Part shown: positions 46,001-57,559 of the stretch, piece by piece
Position numbering within the stretch: the stretch's first letter is position 1
How the letters are laid out: each line of letters begins with the position of its first letter
Source of the DNA: Pyrrhosoma nymphula
Lineage: Eukaryota > Arthropoda > Insecta > Odonata > Coenagrionidae
Assembly: GCA_963573305.1 (NCBI GenBank)
Contig: OY754331.1
Span: forward strand, 13,116,868-13,180,867
Reading direction: 5' to 3'
Length of the DNA: 64,000 nucleotides
Program-made: the position numbers and the translations under genes
Notes under the pieces: generated by a model
Seen by the model: the letters and a program-made list of their open reading frames with translations, nothing else
The model's database searches: none
Told to the model about the DNA's origin: nothing

Positions 46001-48237
46001 TTAGTAAGTTTGAAGGTAGATGTATATATTTAAGTCATGGTTAGAAATATTGTTGATGCTTAATACAGTTCGTCCTGTAACTGGATTAATGGCAACTCCC
46101 ACTCAATAAATTTTGGCCATTGGATGGCCATGTGCCTCGATGCTATATCTCATAGTTTATTAAATATAGTTAGGATGTGGGTATTAAAAAAATAAATGTT
46201 TACATGTTGATGAAAGAGAATATAAGGAAATGCTTGCTGGCTTAACGTGCATTAAGTCATTCACTAACATTATGTAACAGATTCCTCTGATGATTATGAC
46301 AAATAAATAAAATATTGTGATGTATGCAGATTTAATCAAATCATATCTTTTGCACTTCAATATCCTGAAAAGGAAAAATATCTATATATGAATGGGTAGG
46401 TATATATAAATGCATTACAGGTAGTCATCAGAATGATTTTTTTCAAATTTATCAAGGGAACATCTTCTTACACTGCTGTAATTATTAACACTGCGTCATG
46501 TCAACTCCTTCATGCAAGTTGAATGTCAGCGTGACTCTCTAGAGCTACATGTAGTGGATCAGATTAATTGATCTCATTTTAAGTTAAATATTTTTTATTG
46601 GTGATATACATGGTGTATCAAAACCTAGCTTCTCCAGGATAATCAAAAGAGTTTCAAGGTTCATAGCAATGATGTCTCAAGAAATAATGATATTTCATAC
46701 TGAATGAACGGACCTAGACAATAAAAAATAAGATTTTTTTTTGAAATTGCTAAATTCCCCTGTGTACTTGGAGCTTTGGGCTGTGCTGACTTTCCAATCA
46801 CCTCACCAGGAGGGAAAAATTCAGAGTTATTCAGAAATAAAAGTTCCTATTTTTATATCAATGTTCAAGCAATTAACTCCCCAAGCCTGAGGCTGACCAA
46901 TTTCATAGCTAGATGGCTTGGTGCAGTACATGATGGGGCAATATTTAGTAACAATTTAAAAAAAAAATGTAAATTTGTAAATTGGCAGAATCCAGATGGA
47001 TTTTACTTAGGTGATCAAGGTAATCCTTGCCGGGCTTATCTCCTTACTCCCTAGTTTAACCCTGCTACCAGAAGAGAGAGAGAGACGTTACAACATTTCT
47101 CACATTTGAACCAGATATACAATGGAATGCTGTATTGGAGTATTGAAGAGGAGGGATCTATGTTTATTCCTCGGCCTTCGTATCAAACAGACACTGCTCT
47201 CATTATCATCATGGCCCCAGTGTCGCATAGCATAGAATTATTGTTTAAAGATGAGGAGCATGCAGATAATATTTATGTGAATCCTCTACGCTTAACTCAC
47301 ATTGTGATGTATTTCCTTTGTCTTAAATATATAAATGGTGAATTACTCACTAAGTAACCAATTGATTTAAAAAATAAATAAAAAAATACATCCTTCCGTA
47401 GAGCATCGAACGTAGAGTCATGGCCCTGAAGTAAGTAGGGTAGACATAAAAATTTTACATAACAAATTAGACATTCTGCCTACCTTAACATTTGTCAATA
47501 GTAGGTTTAGTTACCTCTAGCGGGGATTTCAAAGATAATTTGAATTAAAAGGCAATGTGTGACAATAATTAGCTTATTAATTCTCCCTGAGTTTTGCCAG
47601 AGTAGCCTTTTGAATGTTATTTAATATTTTATGGTTTATGAATGCCTATAAACTCACTAAATTCATTTTTCAACATTTGCATTATAAATTATTGCTGTTC
47701 ATTAATTTTATCGAGTTGCCAAATTATAAGATTTTTTAATTATTGGCGATCTTCTTAGCCCGATGTTTCATATGTTCACTATAAGTTTTCAGCTACTTCC
47801 AAGTTCTTAAGGAGTTATTTTGGGTAGCATTAAATGACACTGCAACCTATTCCCAAGCTATCCTTTTATCCTCACATGTTACTACGCCGTGTTTTTTTTA
47901 TTTTCCAACATATTCATTATGTCTCCTACCAGATTAAACAACATAGAATTTTCCAATTTGAAAAAACTATCACGTCGCGCATAATAAATTTACAATCACG
48001 ATCGCCATGCATCGTCACGTGAAAGTGATCACGTGACGGTGACCGCCAATAGGACATCTTTTTACAAATCTATGAGAATATTTACGTCACGAGATTGCCG
48101 AACATGTGATTGCCGATCTTGATCGAGGATCAAGTGTTGGTGAAACAGATGCGGGATTTGATCTCCGATCAGTAAGTTGATGCCGATCAATTGATCGTCG
48201 ATTAACGAGAGCTAAGTGAAACCGCCCCCCCCTCCAG
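43081..48237 (+). mobile_element. PIF/Harbinger DNA transposon, about 5.2 kb, decayed
   Basis: The two ends are inverted repeats, each of two successive units that start with a TTTCACCAAC-like block. On the left they are at 43082 and 43151; on the right, in reverse complement, they end at about 48222 and 48146. The subterminal DNA is full of GATC-containing repeats (GATCG, CGATCA). A HARBI1-like transposase relic lies at 46590-47330. The exact ends and a 3-bp TWA duplication could not be fixed; TAA follows the right end at 48238. The interior 43300-46580 is AT-rich and I could not identify the second (Myb/SANT-like) protein that Harbingers usually carry. Confidence 0.65.
46590..47330 (+). pseudogene. 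Harbinger (HARBI1-like) DDE transposase, broken
   Basis: Pieces in order: an HTH-like GDIHGVSKPSFSRIIKRVSR (about 46600-46660); FPCVLGALGCADFPITSPGG with KNSELFRNKSSYFYINVQ; RWLGAVHDGAIF; YLGDQGNPCRAYLLTP; and, in another frame, MECCIGVLKRR followed by LGLRIK. These match the HARBI1/DDE_Tnp_4 pattern (GAIDGTHI..., R.PGS.HDS.IF, LLGD.GYP....LLTP, VER.FG.LK.RF). The Asp expected in the first block is Gly (GALGCAD), which a single A-to-G change explains. The second Asp and the final Glu are present. There is a TGA near 46713, a stop at 47052-47054, and a frameshift near 47090. Harbinger transposase acts in the nucleus with a Myb-like partner to cut and paste the element. Confidence 0.8.
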
Positions 48238-48239
48238 TA

Positions 48240-48727
48240 ATTTAACCCTGATACTATAAATTATTACTTTGCCTGTTGTTAAAATGCCAGCATATTCCTT
48301 GCTCTAGTATTTGCCTACTTTCTTTTACTTTTGAAAACTTCAAAAGTATTTGAAATGGCTTTTTATTTTAATTGCAGCCTTCTCTTTCTTTTTTTTACCA
48401 ACATGTGGTTATATTTTCGTGAATGGTGGTCTCCCTCTATTCTCTATAAAATGAATGCATTTTTGATGCCTTACGATTTTAATTATGAAGGTTTTTGTGA
48501 TTAAAAGTTTTGCTTGATCCACTAACCAGATAGCATGCATTTTACAAGTAATATTAGTGAAGTCAAATGATCATATGCTGTTATGCCCATAGATTTGGAA
48601 TGGGAAATAAGGAAGACCTAAAAGTGTCAGTTCACTGGTGTATGTTAGGGGAAAATCACCGGCGCACCAACAGGAATGAGAGTCTCTCGTGAGCTAAAGT
48701 GTATCTATGATCCTCATTTAGTGGAAA
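48240..48727. other. AT-rich DNA, nothing recognised
   Basis: No supported feature between the Harbinger end and the next MITE. Confidence 0.4.
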
Positions 48728-48736
48728 GCAATGAAG

Positions 48737-49321
48737 GGTAAAGGTGAGCTTTCGTCTCGCACTGTTAACATTTGTTTTGAAAAACGTAGAAAACTGACGA
48801 AATTGAATGTGATACTTAAAAGTAGAGAAGGAATGCGTTTGTAAAAAGGTAAGAATCATACCCGTGTGACTAGTAGTTTTTGAGATATTAACGTTTGAAA
48901 ATGACCAATTTAGCGATTTTTTCGTCAGTTTTCGACGCCATATTTTGAGGTTTTACGAACATCCGGTAGGGGGGTAATACTATTTTCCCTTCTATAACAT
49001 GCCCTTACCCCACCCCCCAACCAGTCACCCTCGGTGATTATTGGTGTGTATATGGTAGAGAACCAACTGCTCGATCGCTGCGCCATCTACAGTGGATATG
49101 AGGAAATGGCATTTTTTCACAAGATGGCGGACAGAAAAAAAACGCACTTCTCAGGTTTGAAGGTTTCCCACTCCTAAAGTAGTAGATGCATTGTTGTGTT
49201 GAAAGTATTAAACAAATTTCCAAAGTTTGCATAGCATGTGAGGTGAATTTGGTTCCGATATCTCTGTTTAAAGTGGGTGAAAATCGCGAAAACGAGTGCG
49301 AGACGGAAGCTCACCTTTACC
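48737..49321. mobile_element. 585-bp MITE with 27-bp TIRs and perfect 9-bp target duplication
   Basis: The left end reads GGTAAAGGTGAGCTTTCGTC and the right end is its reverse complement with one mismatch over 27 bases. GCAATGAAG lies immediately outside on both sides (48728-48736 and 49322-49330). TIRs starting GG and an 8-9-bp duplication fit Merlin or Mutator-like elements; hAT is less likely from the end sequence. A second inverted pair (CGTAGAAAACTGACGAAA near 48785 and its reverse complement near 48918-48935) lies inside. It has no coding capacity. Confidence 0.75.
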
Positions 49322-49339
49322 GCAATGAAGAATATGCCG

Positions 49340-51530
49340 AACGAAACTATGAATAAGTACGTATTCTCCATAAAATTATGCTGAAATAACTATGGAGCTG
49401 ATGTCTCACCCCAGAAACATGCTCATACTCATATTTCATTTCATTATTTTAAATTTTATTCCTGCTCTACTAGTTGACATATGTCCTGATATTTCTCATA
49501 TGGGAAAATTCATTTTTTCATTTCACTTCCATCTGTATTGATCCCTCCAATCGCATCAAATGCCGTTCAATGAGTCGTCAAGAGGTAGCAGATGGCTGAG
49601 GATTAATTCATGTCGACATCCCACGAAAGCAAGATCGAAGAGGATTTAAGAAATCATCTTCGCGGAGTGGATTATAGAAATATTTGAGCGCAGCGTTTTA
49701 GAGGACGATGAACGTTCACGATAAATGGTTTTAACCATGGCCATTGTTAACACGCAAACATACTTAGGCTGATTATTTTGCATTTTAATCGAGTCTGTGG
49801 TAATATATTTGTTCTTTGTAGGCTTAACTGAACATATGTAGCCTTATGTTACGTATGTAAAGAACATTTAAGAAACATGAGTACGTTGTGCTTTCCTAAG
49901 TTCTGCCTCATACATTGAAATATAAATCTACAATAAACAGATTCTATTGGGTAGCTTCATCATCTCATCCAGTAGCTCTGAAAAATATTGATTTTGTAAG
50001 ATATTAACCATTATGTTTCTGATTATGCGTTGGTAATTATCTCGTGATACATATTTTCAGAAATCTTTATTTCTTGTTTCTTTAATCCAGATTATGTTAA
50101 CTTTTCAGCTGATTTTGCAACTTCTCAGTACTTTTGACTCCATTAATGACTATTCCCTGTTTTATAAAATATCCTATGTCTCAATAGCTCAATGACGGAT
50201 ATGAAGAACAAAAAGGTGTTGTTTACTCAAAGGAATACAATATCATTGACTTGACATCGCGATAGCTAGTAGGTAAAATAAGTAGCCATTCAGTAGTGAC
50301 TCATTCATGGCGACTTATAGTAGATGGTATTTAACAAGGAAAAACCTATTGATATGAAAAAATGAAAACATAAATAAGATCTGGAGAAATAATACAGTCG
50401 AAGTAGTTTTTAGTGACATTGAGTATTATTTGTACGTCTGCATAGTACCCTGCAAGCTACCCCAAGGGTGTAGGTTTTACTCTATGTTTTTATCTTCATT
50501 TTACAGAATTCAATCCTTCACAATTTCCTAAGTGGCTTATTGTTTTCATATTGACGTTGTTTATTCTTTCAACTCTATTATTAACTAAGTTCTGACAACA
50601 TAGTCTGCTTGTTAGACAAGCACTTTATGCAATATATGGATAAATACCGGACTTTGGTGATAATGTTATTCAAGCAAATTAGTATTTACTACCTCAGTAT
50701 TTATTTTACTAATTACTTTTTCTTTATTGCAGGTAATTGAAATCCTTCTTGTTCTTCAGTCGGTGATTGATAGCATGATTGCTTCACAGTTGGAAGGTAT
50801 TTTTCTGATAGAAAATATTTACTATTAATCTTTAAGTTTAGAGATTTTATTTACAACAGGATCTATAGCTATAATGGCATACATAAGTAATTTCCCTTAA
50901 ACGCTCTAAATTTGATTTTGAGCTGTTATTTCTTCCAATAAGTGTTTTTCTGGGTAAACAAAAGTTAAGTAAGTTAGCAAAAGCTAAGTAAAGAGCTATG
51001 AGTGAAGAAAATTGTCTTATACCATGAGCACTATTCATTGAATTATGTCTAAATACTTTAGCTGGCATTTGCCTAGGTTACAACGATAATATATAGAAGG
51101 AAATAACGCCACCTATTCAGTGTATTTTTTAAAATTAATTCATGTGTTAGTCCTAACTTTTTTGTGGTAAATTACGTATCATATTATCCATCAAATTTTT
51201 TTGTAATAATGCCGAAATTACTCGTATTTTGTGAAATAGAAGAAAAATAATGGGAATGATACACACTGAGTATACAAACCAATTCAAGTATTTTCAAAAA
51301 TATTTGAACTTTGACTGCAATTAAAGATGCATTTTTGTTTATAAACCAATGCCTACACTAAACTTTAAAAATATAGTTAACTTGCCATTTAAACATTTTA
51401 ACGTGAATGAAATATTTAACGAGTACTTGTTTTTTCGTGATCCTTCACTAAGTTCCACACAACCGTGCTCGCACTAAGAGCTAAGTCCCGTTTTCTTATG
51501 GTTTAAACCCAAGAGCAGAAAAAAGTGAAT
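49340..51530. other. AT-rich DNA, one short retroelement fragment
   Basis: Apart from the fragment at 50439-50480, nothing was recognised. 49560-49740 is slightly GC-richer without an exon-like frame. Confidence 0.3.
50439..50480 (-). mobile_element. Short fragment of the non-LTR 3' UTR family
   Basis: The block CATAGTACCCTGCAAGCTAC and the following AAGGGTGTAGG resemble CATACTACCCCGCAAGCCGC...GGCGTGTGG at 42753-42790, the 3' UTR of the non-LTR element. The direction is inferred from that copy. Confidence 0.4.
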
Positions 51531-51534
51531 GACT

Positions 51535-51961
51535 GTGTCCTTTTTGAAGTGCCTGAGACTAGCCTTACTCAAGTTTTCCCCCTTTCTGAGAGCAATGTCC
51601 AGATTCCTCTTCGTGAATCCTTCAAACCAGTATCATACAGTTTTACTGATAGAATATGTTTTTTTTAAATGATTTTATCAGCAAACGCATTGCTGATTTT
51701 TTAACGAATTTTTATACACACAAGTTTTCTGGCGTTGCCGAAACAACACGTTAAAGCGGACTGATAATTTCCTTCAGTTTTATATGAATGTCCTCATTTA
51801 AAACAGGAGAGAAACCAAGCTTTCTGGCTGTTTTGTTACCTCCTTTTTAACCCAGTCTCTGAGAGTTCTTCGTTAAATCTTCCATATTCTTGTAGCTTCA
51901 GGAACACTCCTTCCATTTTTAACTTCTTCAACCGCCTGTCTCAGATCCGGAGTTGCCTATT
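51535..51961 (-). pseudogene. pogo/Tigger-like transposase N-terminus (CENP-B-type DNA-binding), broken
   Basis: Read on the minus strand, LRQAVEEVKNGRSVPEATRI and RRTLRDWVKKE (51955-51838) match the psq/CENP-B-like helix-turn-helix at the start of pogo, Tigger and jerky proteins (...A...V..G.S...AAR.......TLRDWVK). SLVSLLF / FSPVLNEDIHIKLKEII follows. After frame changes, FTKRNLDIALRKGENLSKAS (51630-51550) matches the second DNA-binding half (F..R.P.L.LRKPE..S.AR). At least two frameshifts and a TAA between KI and RRTL show it is dead. The DDE domain is not found further on. Its terminal repeats were not located. Confidence 0.65.
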
Positions 51962-52009
51962 TAGCACCTAGATTTTGACAGGGTTTTCCCCTTTAGTAAT
52001 CGGTCCTAG

Positions 52010-52168
52010 GACCGGGACTAGGTACGGTATGAACTTTACGTAGGCACAAAAACTTGAATATAAATGCAAAATTCCACAAAAGAAAAAGAATTCGCCTTGA
52101 CCGGGACTCTATCCCGGATCCCTCGATATCGTGCTTTAGCTAATTAGTTAACTGGCTAATGAATAGAA
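52010..52168 (-). mobile_element. tRNA-derived SINE
   Basis: On the minus strand, TAGCCAGTTAACTA (near 52158) resembles an A box and GGGATAGAGTCCC (52115-52103) resembles the B box GGTTCGAATCC with two changes. It is followed by GGTCAAGGCGAATTC and a TTTTCTTTTG stretch, then a tRNA-unrelated body. The spacing of the boxes, about 40 bp, is that of a tRNA. Changes in the B box and the lack of paired acceptor ends rule out a functional tRNA gene. The 3' boundary, near CCTAGGACCG at 52010, is approximate. Confidence 0.55.
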
Positions 52169-52734
52169 TTTAAAAAAATTATCTCCTATTTCTTAATTAA
52201 CAGGCTAATTTATTTCTAATGTTTACAAGCTCATGTGTTGTAATAGCTAAAATACGTTATTAATGTAATAAACTAGAGTCCAATATCGCTTTGGCGTTTA
52301 TATTTGATCATGATTAGGTTAAGGTACAATGTTTCTATAGATGCTGAAATTATTTATTAAAGATCTTCTTTACAATCAATATAATTTAATATAATTTATC
52401 CCCACTAGTGCATTAAACCCTTCCAAAGTGCGCGATTGAAAAATACGGTCTTCAAACAAAAGCTATTACGCAAAATTCACAATTAAGATTTGTACCTCGT
52501 TCTGTGATTAGCAACTTCTTCGGTCGGGGGCAAGGTTTCGCAAATACATGTTAATATTTCCTACTACAAAACACATAGATGCACAAAATACTTAATGTTC
52601 AAGAGATAGGAGGCGCTTTATTTTCTTATATGCTCCATCTTTTTGATTTGGATATAGACTCGGAAAGTCAGACAAGGATATGAAAAGGTAGGTGAGCCTT
52701 TCAAACTATCAGGCATCGTAGATTTTCACATGGA

Positions 52735-53460
52735 AAGGAACAACACTGGAAAATACAGCAGAGGGAGGCGGGATTGGGCGGCGGGGAGTAGGGGGGGGGT
52801 GGGACCAGGAGGCCTTCCGTGGTTCCCTCAGTTTAGGTCTGTGGGCTCCATCCCAGGACTCCTGGGACTCCGAGGCCCGGTTATCTCAACGTCCGATACC
52901 TCGGCCAGCTTCAAAAGGAAGTGGGGTAAGGAAAAGAATGCGCGGGATAAGGCACATTTGAGGCAGAGCATGGAGGGTGAATGCTTGAATGGGAGAAGTT
53001 TTGGGGGTTGGTTCGTGAAGGGCCTTGGGAGAGACTTTAGTGAGAAGAAGGGAACGGAGGGCGGTGGGAGGAGAGGGATGGAGAAGGAAGCAATGGGATC
53101 ATGAATTATTCAGCTTCTATTATCCCACGGGTTTCACAACTTTAAAGTGTGGGTGTCAGCTTTGGCACGCCGGGCGGCTGTAGTTGCTCGCTTGTTTTTC
53201 TTTCTGCAAGGTGAGGGTGAAAAGGTGGGCCACGAGGGAGGGGGAGGTTGGAGGGGAGCCAATGAAAGAGAGAACTGGGGGAGTGGGTGACTGTGTGGAG
53301 GTGGGAGACGGGAAAATACGAGGAGGGATGGAAGATGAAGGATTCAGTGTTAGTAAGAGACGTCGCATGATGTGTGTGTGTGTGTCTGGTGTGAGATGTA
53401 TTCATAGACGTGAGGGGGGGGGGATTTGGAAGTGGGAAAAGGGGGGCGCGGAAACGAATC
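52735..53460 (+). repeat. Purine-rich island with (GT)n
   Basis: G/A-biased, with a short (GT)n at 53370-53385. Frames of 119-132 codons on both strands are low-complexity. Confidence 0.55.
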
Positions 53461-53507
53461 ACTCCAGAAGCAGTCAAAATGGGAATAGTTTCACGCTCTT
53501 GCGTGCG

Positions 53508-53531
53508 TGTTTGTGTGTGTGTGTGTGTGTG
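53508..53531. repeat. (GT)n microsatellite
   Basis: About twelve GT dinucleotides with one interruption. Confidence 0.9.
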
Positions 53532-53539
53532 CATATGCA

Positions 53540-54780
53540 TTAGTCTCAGAGATCACCGGAATTATCTCTTGACGAGATGTGTGCTATTACTCTGCCATTG
53601 TGAGGGGGGATCGCACAGCTGTGTGAAGCTGGGAAAGAAAGAGCTCTTTTGCGTCCACTTCTTCATATATGTGACATTTTCAGATCAAACTCATTTTACT
53701 CCCTCATTTTCACATTATAGAATTTTATTACTAGCTCCCTCTGTTTGAGTCAATGAATCGTATATTAATTTACATTTTCTAGGAGTGAATAGACCCATGA
53801 AGGGAATTCGTGGTATGAAATCAAAAGAAGGGCAAATGATATATTTAATGTGTAATTCCTCTATGATTTTCTGGTAAGAATTACTGAAGAAATGAATATT
53901 ATATTCCACTGATCTTTAACCTTCGTTTTGATGTGATCCCGAGGCACAGTTTGCACCCTTGACGTTAGGGTATGGATAACTGATGCAAAACGGACTACCG
54001 GTACTTTCTCATTTCATATTTTTAATTGCATGATTTTTTTTATAATTCATAATTCTCAGTAATTAATGCGTTTCTAACTCATTTATTTATTATCTGGTAG
54101 TTAGCTTTTCTTTTCTAATTGGACGGCAATATTCGTTTTCATTTATTTCATGAAATGTCGAGGCATAATTTGATCCTTGCAATTAAAATATATGGCGATT
54201 ATTAGAGAAACAATACCGCGCAGTGGCGTCAAAGCATTGGAATTCCGTTTTGGACTTTTTTATATTTTCATGCAGTTTTCACGATCGACGCATGATATAT
54301 GGATATACATGGATGATATATTACAGTTTGTAAAATATTTTGCAATTTATATCACCAAAAATTTCAGGAATTAGCTCTTTACTTTTTACTCAGCGTAAGC
54401 ATTCCTTGGTCTTCCTCTTCAGATCATCCCTTCTATTACAGAATTCAATATTTTTTTATTTTACACCCTTTAGTCTTAGGGTGTGACTTATGCATCTGGT
54501 TCTTATATAAAATAAAAAGCGGGCCTTTTCTTTTTTTTTGTTCTCATTTTTTATTTCATGTCATCTGCCATTTTGATCTTCCATCCTTCGAAGATACCAT
54601 ACCTCGAAGGTATCCGTTGTCCTTTAGTTTCATTTTTGTGATGGTCCAATGTACTCATATAATGTGAAAATACTGATTCACCCGCTACAGAAAATGCGTA
54701 ACCATGCAGTCATTTGAAGAGAAAACCCGAGCAGAAATATATTTCCCCTGATTGATCCAAAAGAAGTAACAGATTGAATC
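53540..54780. other. AT-rich DNA, nothing recognised
   Basis: A small hairpin (ATACC..TCGAAGGTAT) lies at about 54593-54615; otherwise nothing. Confidence 0.4.
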
Positions 54781-54789
54781 CAATCTTCA

Positions 54790-55270
54790 ATGTCACTCGT
54801 GCTCACGTTCTTCCGACGCTAATGCGATGGGCGTCCAACGGAATCTTGAAGGAGATGGGTGCTCAGCTTCTAAATTACGGTCCCAGTAGTTCATTGTTCG
54901 TCTAGTTGCCCGATCGTTAATGGGACGTGCAGTACTTGCACGCTTGCAGGTCTTATGAGAGGCCGCGCAACCCTTCTCGCCGCCGTGCGCGGGGGGCCGA
55001 CGTGCGAGGCGGCCAATCCGCTCCCCCGCTCTACCGCACCCTCCCCGCACCACCACCGCCCCGCTACACATCCCTCGCATTCCCATCGTTCGTGTGATTA
55101 AAGAACGGTGCTCTGGGCGCCGATCCACTCCGTCAGATGGCTTAGAGTGCAATAAACACGTACGCGGTGTAACTGGATCCCACGCTGGAACGAAAGAGGG
55201 CTCCTCATGCGTTCCCACGAACCTCTTCCACCGCTCAACATCCCGTCTTTCGACGAGACGCTGAGGGCCT
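54790..55270. promoter_or_regulatory. CpG island-like patch
   Basis: The most CpG-rich stretch of the window. It has a CCAAT box (55012-55016) next to C/GC-rich runs. The minus-strand frame 55218-54793 is open for 141 codons, arginine-rich and without a known domain. A promoter or first exon is possible, but no transcript boundary can be read from the sequence. Confidence 0.3.
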
Positions 55271-55279
55271 TAAAGCGAT

Positions 55280-57440
55280 AGAAAATAATAAAAATCCTCG
55301 AGAAAAAAAGAGGAAATAATTCCTAAGTGGCGTCCGTATCGGTCGAGGCACTGGATGTTCTTCAATTAAGGAGTTTATGCGACTAAGGGCTTTTGCCCCA
55401 GTTCTTCTTTCCTTAGAGCCTTTTTACCCTCAACACCTCCTCCAGTTTTTACGTCAATTTTTATCGTTTTAATTCTCATCCATACCCTTTTATAGCCCTA
55501 TATCTAAAATCTGAGTTTAATGCTATATACGTTAATAAATCTTGAGAAAAACACTTAGCCAGAATGTACCACCCTTTTATCGTATATTTTTAATCCTCGT
55601 GGAAGTACCTTGGAAAGTCCCATTAACCACTTAGGGTCCACGTACGACACTCGCAGAGAGATCAATCAGAGTCAAAATAGTGGTAGCACCCATTGATTAC
55701 AGTGAAAGAGATGTTGAGGAAAATGTAGTCAGCGGGGATAATTATGTTTTAACACATTTATAAGTATTCATGAAAAAAATAACTGCTTCTGACACTTGTC
55801 TATTACTACCAGCAATCTATTACTCGGTGCAGACCGTAATTTGGCGTACAAAATATCATATTCATTCATTAACCTGTATTCTCTGTAATGAGTGCTTGCT
55901 CAACAATGCTTGCAATGGGTATACTGAACTATATAAAAAAGGCATGATACTCAGAAAGTGATATATCTTTAAAATGCAAAAAAAGTAATGGTGGCAATAA
56001 GTAGCAGCGCGAAAGGAACAGGCCTGATTCGCATTTTAGACGGTTTGAACAATTGAAGGTTCAAGCTTAAAAATTCGAACTTCACGTATTCTCTGAGCAA
56101 TAAGATATGGTACAGCATTGATTTATTCTATATTAAAACTTCCATTTGAAAGGCTCCATAGATTGATTCAGGAAAAATATTTCATCACACGAATTAATCG
56201 TGAAAGGAAATTTTTCTTCCGAGAATTTGCAATGGAATGGTAATATTTGTGTGGAAAAAGCAGACGGTAGACTTGGGTGTAAGTACGAACTACTTATCCT
56301 TTTCTTAATTTTGCCGCCTTACGTGCTTCCTTCTGGAAACTACGCCTAGGACTAAATTTAATAGGGTAATGCTTGAATCACTGTTACTCTATTATGTAGT
56401 TAAAGATTTACGCACACCTTTTAAGTATAACCTCTGCTTTTTCAACGATTAATATATTAAAGGGAAAATTTCGGATACCAATAGTTCTTGAGTATGTGAA
56501 GTGCTGAAGGTAAATTTGAGAGCTTGGGGTATGAGCATATAGCTGACCCGTTTTCGGATGATATTAGGTAATATGTTCCAAATTATGCTTGTGGAAAAAG
56601 ATCTTGTTTTATTTCCTATCCAGGAGATAGTGTTGAGAGTAATTAGAGCTAACTACTTAAACTACGATGTACTTCCTATTTTTCGTAGTTATTGAAATAG
56701 TTGCTAGGCATTGGACAATTTCCTGAAGCATTCCTCTCGTATCCATTGGCAATTCAAGTGGGCGTGTGAAGTTTCATCTCTCTAAGAAAACGTAAGTGTT
56801 CCGTATTCACAACTTTCTTGCCTTAATAAAATTCCGGCTGGAATAGTAAAACAATATAACGTTCTACAGTGTAATGGATCCCGTTATTTTCTTATGTGAT
56901 AGATAAATAGGGAGTATGAGGGTATCTTCCCTATTGGGGAGTTACTAGCATGTTCCTGCTCCGTGTCTCAATGTTGGGGGTGGAGGGACGTGCTTCTTTA
57001 ATTTTACCACTTTCTGACCCTTGATTATCGTGACACTTTCCACTTCCTTTCTAATTTTTCCACTTTCCCCGAGCCATTCCATCGCACAACCTTAAAGGAG
57101 AAATTTAGATAAAAATTAAAATAATTCTCAGCAATATTTTCGTCGAGATCTACGCGTAAAAATTCACATCACTTCTAGAAACTTTTGGCATATTGCATTT
57201 CTTATATCCGTCTCCAACTTTGAGTCATCTATAAATAAAATATCGAATTTGATTAATGGACTCCATATTCAATCGTCTTGCGTTGATGCAGGTGGTCCAA
57301 CAGAATGCGTAAGCATGTTTTTATGAATCTCAAATTCGAGATAACAATCGGAAATTTTAACTTTCGCTTTGTGTGCAAGGTTTTTACATTTTGAATTAAA
57401 CCTATGCTCGTTAATTACTAAAAATAGTTCAACAATTGTA
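55280..57440. other. AT-rich DNA, nothing recognised
   Basis: No supported feature. Confidence 0.4.
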
Positions 57441-57449
57441 CATATTCTT

Positions 57450-57559
57450 GGGAAAGGATAAAATACTTTGCACTACTTCACTGGAGAAATGTGATTTATT
57501 GGACTTAGTAAATCAAATTTCTCCAGTGGAATAGTGCAAAGTAATTTAACCTCTTCCTA
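57450..57559. repeat. 110-bp palindrome (MITE-like hairpin)
   Basis: Arms at 57461-57498 and 57509-57547 are reverse complements with few changes (ACTTTGCACTA, CACTGGAGAAAT and TGATTTA blocks), separated by about 10 bases. Weaker pairing extends the palindrome outwards to both ends. It could be a foldback MITE or a small-RNA-producing hairpin. Confidence 0.6.

Noticed and set aside
52090..52168. Functional tRNA gene
   Set aside because: The B box has changes at invariant positions and acceptor-stem pairing is absent.
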